DNA of 64,000 nucleotides, from assembly GCF_001188955.3 (NCBI RefSeq), contig NZ_JPRF03000015.1:124001-188000 (forward strand). The letters are read 5' to 3'. The stretch comes from Kitasatospora aureofaciens. GTDB lineage: Bacteria > Actinomycetota > Actinomycetes > Streptomycetales > Streptomycetaceae. Positions 34,559 to 42,551 of this stretch are shown piece by piece. Position 1 is the first letter of the stretch. The number at the start of each line of letters is the position of its first letter. The position numbers and the translations under genes are program-made. The notes beneath the pieces were generated by a model. The model was not told the origin of the DNA, ran no database searches, and saw only the letters and a list, made by a program, of their open reading frames with translations.

Positions 34559-34600
34559 TGCGTCGTCTTGTCGTCACCGGGTACGACGCGCTCGTCCGGG
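34559..34600 (-). promoter_or_regulatory. Guanidine-III (ykkC-III) riboswitch-like element
   Basis: On the minus strand the RNA starts CCCGGACGAG, continues CGCGUCGU, then ACCCGGUGACGACAAG and ends ACGACGC. GCGUCGU pairs perfectly with ACGACGC (7 bp), and the 5' CCGG can pair with the CCGG of ACCCGG to form the pseudoknot. These are the conserved blocks of the guanidine-III class as I recall it from Thermobifida fusca, where the stem reads GCGCCGU/ACGGCGC; the change of C-G to U-A here is compensatory. It precedes an SMR exporter of the guanidinium type, the usual target. Confidence 0.85.
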
Positions 34601-34706
34601 ATGGCGGGGAAAACAGCCACCGCTTCCGACGGTAGCACACATTGCCACACAGAATTTACAGGAGTTCATTGACCCCATTCGGGCGATCGGCCATCCTGAA
34701 TTCACT

Positions 34707-34778
34707 GGCCGTGTGCCCGAGTGGCTCAGGGGACCGTCTGCAAAGCGGTGCACGCGGGTTCAATTCCCGCCACGGCCT
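34707..34778 (+). tRNA. tRNA-Cys (GCA)
   Basis: A 72-nt cloverleaf: acceptor GGCCGTG/CACGGCC with U73 discriminator, D-arm region GCCCGAGTGGCTCAGGGG, anticodon stem ACCGT/GCGGT with loop CTGCAAA (anticodon GCA), and T-arm GCGGGTTCAATTCCCGC. U73 and GCA are the cysteine identity elements. The 3' CCA is not encoded. Confidence 0.95.
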
Positions 34779-34785
34779 CGAAAAA

Positions 34786-34822
34786 GGAATTGCCGGTCGA
34801 CCCGTGGTCGACCGGCAATTCC
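34786..34822 (-). terminator. 17-bp perfect hairpin with U-tract, end of molybdenum hydroxylase operon
   Basis: GGAATTGCCGGTCGACC (34786-34802) and GGTCGACCGGCAATTCC (34806-34822) pair perfectly with a 3-base loop. On the minus strand it is followed by five U residues, so it is a textbook intrinsic terminator for the operon ending at 34898. It also lies just after the tRNA on the plus strand. Confidence 0.85.
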
Positions 34823-34867
34823 GCATTCTCCGGTCCCGCATTCTCCGGTCCCGCATTCTCCGTTCCG
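34823..34867. repeat. Three tandem 15-bp units
   Basis: GCATTCTCCGGTCCC occurs at 34823 and 34838 exactly, and at 34853 with two mismatches. A further hairpin GGGTCCG-CGCATT-CGGACCC at 34867-34886 follows. The repeats fill the space between terminator and gene end. Confidence 0.8.
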
Positions 34868-34897
34868 GGTCCGCGCATTCGGACCCGGACACCCCGC

Positions 34898-37228
34898 TCA
34901 GCCCGTGACGGCGTCCTCCGCACGGATCGGCAGCCGGCCGACCGGCAGGCCGGTGGCGGCCCGGACGGCGGCGGCGACGGCCGAGGGCGCGACCACCGCC
35001 GGCACCGCGCTGACCGCCTTGGCACCGAAGGTGGCGACCACGTCCCGCTCCTCCAGCAGCGCGGCGATCCGCACCTCCGGGGTGTCCAGCGAGGTGGGCA
35101 GCCGGTAGCCGGTGAGCGAGGGGTTGCCCAGCAGCCCGCCCGTGGTCTGCAGGTCCTCCATCAGCGCCAGGCCGACGCCCTGGGCCACGCCCGCCTCGAT
35201 CCGGTCCTCGATCTGGCGCGGGTTCAGCGCCCGGCCGACGTCCTGGGCGACGGCCATCTCGACCACCCGGACGGCCCCCAGCTCGATGTCCACGTCCACC
35301 ACGGCGCGCATCGCGCAGAAGGAGATGGAGACGAAGGCGTCGCCCTGCCCGGACTCGTCCAGCGGCTCCGTCGGGTGCGGGCGGCACTGGGCGGTGGCCC
35401 AGAGTTCCTTGCCCTCCAGCGCCTCGGCGACCGGCATGCCGAGCACCCCGTCGTAGGAGGTGATCTTCCCGTCGGCGATCTGCAGCAGCTCCACCGACAT
35501 CCCGAAGTTGGCCGCGATCGGCTGCAGCAGCTGGTGACGAACCATCAGCGCGGCCCGCTCGACCGCCCCGCCGGAGACCCAGGTGTGCCGGCCCCGCGCG
35601 GAGGGCCCGGCGATCGACTGGTCACTGTCGGCCGGTGCGATGTAGACCTCGCTGACGCCCAGCACGGTCTGCACGATCTGCCGGGCCAGCGTGGCGAAGC
35701 CCTGCCCGGCGTCGACGGCCGCGCAGATCACCGTGGCGTGGTCGCCGCTGACCCGCACGGTGGCGGTGGAGACCTCGTCCTCGCCCTCGGCGCCCAGCAT
35801 GTGCACCATGCCGACGGCGTAGCCGATCCCGCGCCGCACGGCCGACGGGTCGCCGGCGCCGCCGGGCCCGCCGGGCAGCAGCCACTCCGCGTCCGGGTCG
35901 TCCACCGGCAGCGCCGGCAGCGGCTCGGCGGCCACCGCGTCCAGCAGCGCCTTCACCGGTGCCGGGCAGGTGACGGCCTGTCCGGTGGGCAGCGGATCAC
36001 CGGTGGACATCGCGTTGCGGCGGCGGATCTCCACCGGGTCCACGCCCACCCGGGCGGCCAGCTGGTCCATCTGCGACTCGTACGCGAAGCAGGCCTGCAG
36101 CGCGCCCTCGCCGCGCATCCGCCCGGCCGGCGGGTTGTTGGTGCGCACCGCCCAGGCGTCCACGAACACGTTCGGGCAGACGTACGGGCCGACCGAGAAA
36201 GCCGTCGCGGCGGCCAGCGCCTCGGCGGAGACGTCCGCGTAGGCGCCGCCGTCCAGCAGGATCTGCGCCTCCACCTTCACCAACGTGCCCTCGGCGTCGG
36301 CGTGGTGGCGGTAGCGCAGCAGTGCGGGGTGGCGCGAGGTGTGGGTGTGGAAGGACTCCTCGCGGGTGAGGGTCATCTTCACCGGGCGGCCGGTGCGCAG
36401 CGCCAGCAGCGCCAGGGTGACCTGGAAGGAGAGGTCCTCGCGGTCGGTGGTGGCGCCGGGCACGCCGGTGACCACCAGGCGGACCCGGTCCGGCTCCAGG
36501 CCGAGGCAGGCGGCGGTGCGGTCGCGGTCGCCGTGCGGGTCGGTGGAGGACAGGTGCAGCTCCACGCCGCCGTCCGGGCGCGGCACGGCCAGGCCGGCTT
36601 CGGCACCGAGCGGGGCCGGGTCCTGTCGGCCGACCTGGTAGAGGCCCTCGACGACGATCTCGCCGACCGCGTCCGGGTCGCCGGTGCGCAGCGGCAGGTG
36701 GCGGAACAGGTTGCCGTCCGGGTGCAGCGCCGGGGCGGTGAAGGCCTGCTCTGGGTCGGTGACCGCCTCCAGCGGCTCGTAGTCGACCGCGATCAGGCCG
36801 ACCGCCAGCCGGGCGGTGTCCGGGTGGTCGGCGGCCACCGCGGCGATCGGCTCGCCGTGGTGGCGCACCACGCCGGCGGCCAGCACCGGCCGGTCCGCGA
36901 TGATCGGGCCGGCCGGAGCGCCGTCCGGTAGGCCGTCCGGGCCGGGCGGCAGGTCGGCGGCGGTGACCACGGCGTGCACCCCGGGCAGGGCGAGCGCGGC
37001 CGAGGTGTCGATGCCGCGGATCCGGGCGTGCGGGTGCGGCGAGCGCAGCACCGCGCCCCACAGCAGCCCCTCGGCCCACAGGTCGGCGGCGTACGGGTAG
37101 ATGCCGAGCGCCTTGGGCAGCGCGTCGCTGCGCAGCGGGGAACTGCCCAGGCCGAAGGGCTCCGGTACGGCGCCGCCCTCGCCGCCGTCCTGCTGGAGTG
37201 CTGCGCCGATGTCGGTAGGCGACGTCAT
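34898..37228 (-). CDS. Molybdenum hydroxylase large subunit (xanthine dehydrogenase / CoxL-like)
   Basis: The 776-residue protein is the molybdopterin-cytosine-dinucleotide-binding subunit of a xanthine oxidase-family enzyme. Landmarks include KALGIYPYAADLWAEGLLWGAVLRSPHPHARI, NNPPAGRMRGEGALQACFAYE, the GGAY-type DGGAYADVS, and the C-terminal ELGAVRVVEMAVAQDVGRALNP. The final part normally carries a catalytic Glu in a G-x-G-E block; here I see ATFGAKAVSAVPAV, so the exact catalytic set should be aligned. ATG 37228 overlaps the 2Fe-2S gene by four bases. The substrate is probably a purine, but this is inferred. Confidence 0.87.
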   Translation of the reverse strand: MTSPTDIGAALQQDGGEGGAVPEPFGLGSSPLRSDALPKALGIYPYAADLWAEGLLWGAVLRSPHPHARIRGIDTSAALALPGVHAVVTAADLPPGPDGLPDGAPAGPIIADRPVLAAGVVRHHGEPIAAVAADHPDTARLAVGLIAVDYEPLEAVTDPEQAFTAPALHPDGNLFRHLPLRTGDPDAVGEIVVEGLYQVGRQDPAPLGAEAGLAVPRPDGGVELHLSSTDPHGDRDRTAACLGLEPDRVRLVVTGVPGATTDREDLSFQVTLALLALRTGRPVKMTLTREESFHTHTSRHPALLRYRHHADAEGTLVKVEAQILLDGGAYADVSAEALAAATAFSVGPYVCPNVFVDAWAVRTNNPPAGRMRGEGALQACFAYESQMDQLAARVGVDPVEIRRRNAMSTGDPLPTGQAVTCPAPVKALLDAVAAEPLPALPVDDPDAEWLLPGGPGGAGDPSAVRRGIGYAVGMVHMLGAEGEDEVSTATVRVSGDHATVICAAVDAGQGFATLARQIVQTVLGVSEVYIAPADSDQSIAGPSARGRHTWVSGGAVERAALMVRHQLLQPIAANFGMSVELLQIADGKITSYDGVLGMPVAEALEGKELWATAQCRPHPTEPLDESGQGDAFVSISFCAMRAVVDVDIELGAVRVVEMAVAQDVGRALNPRQIEDRIEAGVAQGVGLALMEDLQTTGGLLGNPSLTGYRLPTSLDTPEVRIAALLEERDVVATFGAKAVSAVPAVVAPSAVAAAVRAATGLPVGRLPIRAEDAVTG

Positions 37229-38430
37229 GATGCGTGGTCGTCCTCGGGGAGCCGGATGCCGTGGGCGGGGGTGGCGCCGTGGGGGACGCCGGTGGTCGGG
37301 ACGCCGGCCGGGGCACCGCCGTCGGCCGGGGCGCCGTGCGGGTCCGGGTACGGGGTGCCGTGCGGGGGCGTGCCGTCGTGGAGGGCGCCGGGCAGCGGGG
37401 TGCCGTGCGCGGGGGTGGGCTCGTAGACCGGGGCGTCGTAGCCGGTGTCGTAGCCGTTCTGCTGCTGGTGGCCGTCCGGGTAGCCGGCCGGCACGTAGGT
37501 GCCGTGCGCGGGGGTGGCCTGGTACGGCTGCTCGGGGTAGCCCTGCGGCTGGTAGTACACCTGGTCGTCGGCGACCTGGGCGGGGATGCCTGGCTGCATC
37601 GCCGTCAGGGCCGAGGTGTCGTACACGCCGGTGTCGTAGCCGCCGTCTCCGTACGGCTGTTCGACCGTCGCCTGGACCTGCACCTGGTCCTGCTCGGGTG
37701 CGGAGGGCTGCTGGGGGACGTGCTCGATCCAGGCCTCGGCGTCGGCGTAGACCGGCGGCTCGATCACCGGCTCCGTCTCGACGGCGGACGGCTCGGCGGC
37801 GACCGGCGCGCCGGCCTCGGCGGACGCTTCGGCGGCGGCCTCCTCGGCGGCAGCCGCGGCGGCCCGCTCCGCCTCCTCGGCCTCCAGCGCGCGGGCGTCC
37901 GCGACGGTCTGGACGGCCGCCAGCACCCCTCGGTAGCCGGTGCAGCGGCAGAGGTTGCCGCACAGCGCCTGCCGGGCCTCGACCTCGGTGGGCCGGTGGT
38001 TGCGCTGGAGCAGGTCGTGCACGGCCATCGCCATGCCGGGGGTGCAGTAGCCGCACTGCACGGCGCCGGAGGCGGCCAGCGCCTGCTGGACGTCGCTCGC
38101 GGCGCCCCCGGCCGACAGGCCCTCGACGGTGTTGATCTCGCTGTCGGCGGCCAGCGCGGCGGGCACCAGGCAGCCGGCCACCAGCTGGCCGTCCACCTGC
38201 ACCGAGCAGGCCCCGCACTCGCCCTGCTCGCAGCCGTCCTTGGCGCCGGCCAGTCCGAGCCGCTCGCGCAGCACGTAGAGCAGGCTCTCGCCGATCCAGG
38301 CGTCGGTGACGGGCCGTTCGAAACCGTTGACCCGCAGCGTGTAGGAGGCGCACGGGCGCAGCTCCCGGCTGACCTGCGGAGCGAGGCCGAGCGGATCGGC
38401 GTCGAGGGTCTCGATGGGGTCTGTTGTCAC
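37225..38430 (-). CDS. 2Fe-2S subunit of molybdenum hydroxylase with long disordered tail
   Basis: Residues about 25-185 form the normal small subunit: plant-type ferredoxin cluster CEQGECGACSV plus a fourth Cys, then the second cluster domain CGYCTPGM ... CGNLCRCTGY. Usual proteins end there (160-200 aa). This one continues to 401 residues with an Ala/Glu-rich helix and about 200 residues rich in Pro, Gly, Tyr and Gln, including repeated TPAHGT-like units near the C-terminus. It overlaps both neighbours by four bases, so the operon is tightly coupled. The tail has no known role. Confidence 0.88.
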   Translation of the reverse strand: MTTDPIETLDADPLGLAPQVSRELRPCASYTLRVNGFERPVTDAWIGESLLYVLRERLGLAGAKDGCEQGECGACSVQVDGQLVAGCLVPAALAADSEINTVEGLSAGGAASDVQQALAASGAVQCGYCTPGMAMAVHDLLQRNHRPTEVEARQALCGNLCRCTGYRGVLAAVQTVADARALEAEEAERAAAAAAEEAAAEASAEAGAPVAAEPSAVETEPVIEPPVYADAEAWIEHVPQQPSAPEQDQVQVQATVEQPYGDGGYDTGVYDTSALTAMQPGIPAQVADDQVYYQPQGYPEQPYQATPAHGTYVPAGYPDGHQQQNGYDTGYDAPVYEPTPAHGTPLPGALHDGTPPHGTPYPDPHGAPADGGAPAGVPTTGVPHGATPAHGIRLPEDDHAS

Positions 38431-39308
38431 TTCAGCGCCCTTCCCAGTGCCCGTCGGGCCAGCACCGATACGGTACGCCGCAGCCGAACGGCGGCCGCCG
38501 TCGGCCCCTCGGTCACGGCCTCCCAGGCGCCCTCGGCGCCGTAGTTGTCGGGGACGCAGGCGGCGGCCACGTACTCGCCGAAGGCGGCGCCGGCGGCCGG
38601 GTCGATCTCCCGGCTGCCGTCCCAGTCGATGCAGCCGGCCACCCAGGCCTCGGCCTCCAGCGGACGCAGTGGCACCGGGGCGACGGCACCGACGGCACAG
38701 CGCACGGCGCGCCGGGCCGGGTCGAGGACGAGCGCCACGGAGGCGGTGGCACGGGCCGGGCCGCTGCGGCCGGTGGCCTTGAGGAAGACCTGCGGCGCGT
38801 GCAGCAGCGGGACCCGCACCCAGGTGAGCAGTTCGCCGGGGCGGACCGGGTCGAGGCCGGTGAGCAGGTGGCTGACCGGCACCTCGCGGCTGGCGCCGGC
38901 CCGGGCGAGGGTGACGGTGGCCTCCAGGGCGGCGAGCACCGGAAGGGTGTCGCCGGCCGGGGCGGCGGTGACGATGTTGCCGCCGAGGGTGCCGACGTTG
39001 CGGACCTGCGGCGGGCCGGCGGTGCGGGCGGCGTCGGCGAGCGCGGGGATGAGCGCGGCGAAGTCGGGGCGGTCCATCCGGGCGTGGGTGAGTCCGGCGC
39101 CGAGCACGGCGGTGCCGCCGTCCTCGTAGCGCCAGCCGCGCAGTTCGGTGATCCGGCCGAGGCCGACCAGGGCGGCGGGGCGCAGCCGTCCGGCGTTGAC
39201 GGCCTCCATGAGGTCGGTGGCTCCGGCCACCGGTACCGCGGCCGGGGCGGCGGCCAGCGCATCGACGGCCTCGTCGAGCGAGGCCGGCAGCATGATCGTC
39301 CGGTTCAC
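38427..39308 (-). CDS. FAD-binding subunit of molybdenum hydroxylase
   Basis: The 293-residue protein carries the FAD-binding PCMH fold of CoxM/XDH medium subunits: VPVAGATDLMEAVNAGRLRPAALVGLGRI, then the diphosphate-binding QVRNVGTLGGNIVTAAPAGDTLPVLAAL. It passes electrons from the 2Fe-2S subunit to an acceptor. GTG 39308 (MNRTIMLPASLDEAV) fits the family start; another GTG at 39329 would add seven residues. First gene of a three-gene operon. Confidence 0.87.
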   Translation of the reverse strand: MNRTIMLPASLDEAVDALAAAPAAVPVAGATDLMEAVNAGRLRPAALVGLGRITELRGWRYEDGGTAVLGAGLTHARMDRPDFAALIPALADAARTAGPPQVRNVGTLGGNIVTAAPAGDTLPVLAALEATVTLARAGASREVPVSHLLTGLDPVRPGELLTWVRVPLLHAPQVFLKATGRSGPARATASVALVLDPARRAVRCAVGAVAPVPLRPLEAEAWVAGCIDWDGSREIDPAAGAAFGEYVAAACVPDNYGAEGAWEAVTEGPTAAAVRLRRTVSVLARRALGRALK

Positions 39309-39611
39309 CTGGGTCCCACCGTGCTCCACTTGCTCATCGATCGCCTGCCGCCCGCGGCCGCGGCCGCACTGTCCGCGTCAGCAGCCCGGCCTGGCCGTAG
39401 GGTACGGGCGATCGGGCCGGGTTGGGCAACTCTGGCACACAATGCTCGATGATCATTTCGGGACCGGTGAACGGGACTGCCCGATTGGGACGGATACCGG
39501 GCGGTATCTGCCCCGACCCTGATCGGGCCGAGGCAGATGTTCATCTGTTCTTGACGTCAGATGACCGCCCATAAGTTCCCGATGGACGCATCAGCGCACC
39601 GGAGCACCGGC
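39309..39611. other. Promoter region of the molybdenum hydroxylase operon with palindromes
   Basis: No gene is seen. Dyads ATACCG-GG-CGGTAT (39514-39527) and CAGATG-TT-CATCTG (39534-39547) stand 6 bases apart, with a further GTCAGATGAC half copy near 39556. They are candidate operator sites upstream of the operon. No clear terminator for the hexosaminidase gene was found. Confidence 0.5.
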
Positions 39612-41222
39612 TCAGCGCACCGGCGGCGGTCCCTCGATCGGCCGCCCCGCCACCCCGGGCCGGCGCTGCCACGGGCGCGGGCCGCCCATCGGGCGGTACT
39701 CGACGCCCAGCGCGTCCAGCACCTCCAGGTGACCGCGCAGCCGCCGCTCGAAGTCCGGGTAGTCGCGCTCGGCCGGCTCGGCGGGCAGCTCGGACCAGGC
39801 GACCTCGGCGAAGGCGACCAGTCGGGGGAAGGCCCGGTAGTCGACGTCCCGGGCGCTGTCCGCGAACTCGCTCCACAGGTTCGCCTGGGTGCCGATGACG
39901 TGCCGGGCGGCGGCCGCGTCCAGCTGCGCCGGGACCGGCTCGAAGCGGTAGACGTCCTCCAGCGTGCGCACGAAGCCGACCGGGACCGGCTCGTCCGGCC
40001 CGTCCGCCTGCCGGTGGTCGAGGTAGACGTGCTGCTCGGGGCACATCACCACGTCGTGCCCGGCCTCCGCGGCGGCGACCCCTCCGCCGAACCCGCGCCA
40101 GGACGACACGGCGGCCCCCGGGGCGAGACCTCCCTCCAGGATCTCGTCCCAGCCGATCAGCCGGCGGCCGCGCTCGGCCAGCCAGCGGTCGAAGTGCCGG
40201 ATGAGGTGGCTCTGCAGCTCGTCCTCGTTGGCCAGGCCCAGCTCGTGGATCCGGGCCTGGGCGGCGGCGCTGTCCTTCCACTGCTCCTTGGGGCACTCGT
40301 CCCCGCCGAGGTGGATGAACTCGGACGGGAACAGCTCCAGGACCTCCTCCAGCACCCCCTCGAAGAAGCGCAGGGTCTCCTCGGAGGCGTTGAGCACGTG
40401 GGGGCTCACCCCCCAGTCCGTCCAGACGCCGAGCGCGGCGGTGTCCACCACGTCGGTGTTGCCCAGCTCGGGGTAGGCGGCGACGGCGGCCTGGGTGTGG
40501 CCCGGCAGGTCGATCTCCGGGACGACGGTGACCCCGCGCGCGGCCGCGTAGGCGACGATCTCGCGCAGGTCGTCCTGGGTGTAGTAGCCGCCGTGCGGGC
40601 GGTCGTCCCGGCGCTGCCCGGAGCGGTAGCCGACCATCGAGCGCTCCCGCCAGGCGCCGCGCCCGGTCAGCCCCGGGTAGCGCTTGATCTCCACCCGCCA
40701 GCCCTGGTCGTCGGTCAGGTGCAGGTGCAGCACGTTGAGCTTGTGCGCGGCCAGCAGGTCGACGAAGCGCAGCACGTCGGACTTGGGCAGGAAGTGCCGG
40801 GCGACGTCCAGCAGCGCGCCGCGCCAGCCGAACCGGGGCGCGTCCGCGATGTCCGCGCCGGGCAGCACCCAGCCCTCCCGCCGCAGCGGCGAGCGGCGGT
40901 ACGCGTCCGGCCCGAGCAGCTGCCGCAGGGTCTGCGCGGCCCACAGCGCGCCGGCCGGGCCACCCGCGGCGAGCAGGGCGTGGCCGGGGCGCACCGTGAT
41001 CCGGTACGCCTCGGCGGCCAGGGCGCCGTCCAGGACCAGTTCGATGCCCGTGCCCGGCCGGCCCGGGCCGAGCGGGAGCCCGGTGGCCGCGGACAGCGTG
41101 CCGCGCAGCCACCGCTCGGCGTCGGCCAGGCCGGGCGGCGCGGTCAGCGTGGTGGTGGCGTCGAGCGGGAAGTCCTCGTCCGGGCGCCGGACGGCACTCG
41201 AAGGTGCGGGAATGAGGTCCAT
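39612..41222 (-). CDS. Beta-N-acetylhexosaminidase (GH20)
   Basis: The 536-residue protein has an N-terminal GH20b-like domain and a TIM barrel with the family motifs: KLNVLHLHLTDDQGWRVEIK, VVPEIDLPGHTQAA, and the catalytic Asp308-Glu309 pair in FIHLGGDECPKEQW, followed by LIGWDEILEGG. It removes terminal N-acetylhexosamine from chitin oligomers or glycans. No signal peptide is evident at ATG 41222, so it may act in the cytoplasm on imported oligosaccharides. AGGATGTCGGA precedes the start. Confidence 0.92.
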   Translation of the reverse strand: MDLIPAPSSAVRRPDEDFPLDATTTLTAPPGLADAERWLRGTLSAATGLPLGPGRPGTGIELVLDGALAAEAYRITVRPGHALLAAGGPAGALWAAQTLRQLLGPDAYRRSPLRREGWVLPGADIADAPRFGWRGALLDVARHFLPKSDVLRFVDLLAAHKLNVLHLHLTDDQGWRVEIKRYPGLTGRGAWRERSMVGYRSGQRRDDRPHGGYYTQDDLREIVAYAAARGVTVVPEIDLPGHTQAAVAAYPELGNTDVVDTAALGVWTDWGVSPHVLNASEETLRFFEGVLEEVLELFPSEFIHLGGDECPKEQWKDSAAAQARIHELGLANEDELQSHLIRHFDRWLAERGRRLIGWDEILEGGLAPGAAVSSWRGFGGGVAAAEAGHDVVMCPEQHVYLDHRQADGPDEPVPVGFVRTLEDVYRFEPVPAQLDAAAARHVIGTQANLWSEFADSARDVDYRAFPRLVAFAEVAWSELPAEPAERDYPDFERRLRGHLEVLDALGVEYRPMGGPRPWQRRPGVAGRPIEGPPPVR

Positions 41223-41306
41223 TCCGACATCCTGCCCAGGCACGCCACGATTGGCATAGACCACGTCGAAAACGCGGTGCTATGCAAAACGGCGTTCCGC
41301 GGACGG

Positions 41307-41585
41307 CTACTGCTTGTCGCCGTCGCCGCCCTGCGGCTTCCCGATGCCGTCGTAGATCTCCTTGCACATCGGGCAGACCGGGTACTTCTTCGGGTCGCGC
41401 CCGGGCACCCACACCTTGCCGCACAGCGCCACGACCGGGGACCCGGAGAGCGCGCTCTCCATGATCTTGTCCTTCTGGACGTAGTGCGCGAAGCGCTCGT
41501 GGTCGCCGTCCCCGTGGGACACCTGCGGGACGGGCTCGACCAGGGTGCCGGTGCCGAGGCCGCGCTCGGGCTCAAGAGTGCTCAT
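41307..41585 (-). CDS. DUF3039 zinc-ribbon-like protein
   Basis: The 92-residue protein has the DUF3039 core HERFAHYVQKDKIMESALSGSP and two cysteine elements, ALCGKVW and YPVCPMCKEIYDGI, which could form a small zinc site. It is widely conserved in actinobacteria, function unknown. It lies between YqgE and the hexosaminidase on the same strand. Confidence 0.85.
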   Translation of the reverse strand: MSTLEPERGLGTGTLVEPVPQVSHGDGDHERFAHYVQKDKIMESALSGSPVVALCGKVWVPGRDPKKYPVCPMCKEIYDGIGKPQGGDGDKQ

Positions 41586-41658
41586 GGGTGCCAAGTCTAT
41601 GGGCGCCCCCGGAAACCGGGCCAGTGTCGCGCCGCGCCCGGGCGCGTGGGGCGCCCGC

Positions 41659-42243
41659 TCAGTTCATCGTCGGGTCGTCCGGGTAGGTCGCCAGCAGGGC
41701 CAGCGGGCCGCGCTGGCGGCGCAGCACCGAGCGCCACAGCCGCTCCGGCTCGGGGCTGGAGACGTCCCCCGGCTCGCAGTCCACCAGGTACCAGGCGCCG
41801 CTCTCCAGCTCCGCCTCCAGCTGGCCCGGCGACCAGCCGGCGTACCCGGCGAAGATCCGCAGGCTCCCGAGTTCCCCGGCCAGCACCTCGGGCGGCGCCT
41901 CCAGGTCCACCAGGCCGATCGCGCCGTGCACCCGCCGCCAGCCGAGCGGCTCGCCGGAGCCCGGCTCCCCGGGGGCGACCGCCAGGCCGAGCGCCGAGTC
42001 CAGCGCCACCGGCCCGCCCTGGAAGACCACCGCGGGCTGGCCGACGAGTCTGCCCCAGCCGTCCAGCACACTGCCCACCTCGACCGGCGTCGGCCGGTTG
42101 AGCACCACGCCGAGCGCCCCCTCGGCGTCGTGGTCGAGGAGCAGTACCACCGCCCGGGCGAAGTTGGGGTCGGTGAGCACGGGCGTCGCGACGAGCAGAC
42201 GGCCGGTGTGCGACCGGCCTCCGTGCGAATGGGCCGCCGTCAT
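41659..42243 (-). CDS. YqgE/AlgH family protein (UPF0301)
   Basis: The 194-residue protein matches YqgE/AlgH: GRLLVATPVLTDPNFARAVVLLLDHDAEGALGVVLNRPT and later RIFAGYAGWSPGQLEAELESGAWYLV. The family is conserved but its biochemical role is not settled. It is divergent from murA, sharing a 308-bp promoter region. Confidence 0.92.
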   Translation of the reverse strand: MTAAHSHGGRSHTGRLLVATPVLTDPNFARAVVLLLDHDAEGALGVVLNRPTPVEVGSVLDGWGRLVGQPAVVFQGGPVALDSALGLAVAPGEPGSGEPLGWRRVHGAIGLVDLEAPPEVLAGELGSLRIFAGYAGWSPGQLEAELESGAWYLVDCEPGDVSSPEPERLWRSVLRRQRGPLALLATYPDDPTMN

Positions 42244-42551
42244 GCCACACATGATCCCGCAGAACGGCACCGGTCGGACACCGCAACACTCGAAACCCCG
42301 CCACGCCGGACGAACACCCGTACGGCCGAACCGGCGGGCGGGAGCGGGGCCGGAGAGAGCACCATCACGGGAGAGGCTCACGGGAACCATCGGCACGCCC
42401 ACTACCATCTACGGATGGTGGACGCCCCTCTACGGTGCCGACTCGGATTCTCCGGGGGCCCGAACGCGCCCGTACGCACGTACCACCGGTCCACCAACGG
42501 TTCCGTCCCGGAGCCGTTCCCATTCCTCTGGCACCCCGGATTGCGAGAACG
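42244..42551. other. Divergent promoter region of YqgE gene and murA
   Basis: No gene is seen. ACCATC-TACG-GATGGT (42404-42419) is a perfect 6-bp dyad about 130 bases before murA. The sequence is otherwise ordinary. Confidence 0.4.

Noticed and set aside
34559..34600. Guanidine-I (ykkC) riboswitch
   Set aside because: The large conserved ACACGG and GGUCCGAGAG blocks of that class are missing; the short pseudoknot layout fits the type III class instead.
34721..36931. Long plus-strand open frame of about 736 codons
   Set aside because: It lies opposite the molybdenum hydroxylase subunit gene; its translation is His/Arg/Gly-biased with no recognisable domain, as expected of the antisense frame of a GC-rich gene.
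42435..42551. N-terminal extension of MurA upstream of 42552
   Set aside because: The frame is open upstream but the extra residues are not MurA-like; MTDDVLLVHGGNPLEGEIRV is the normal start.
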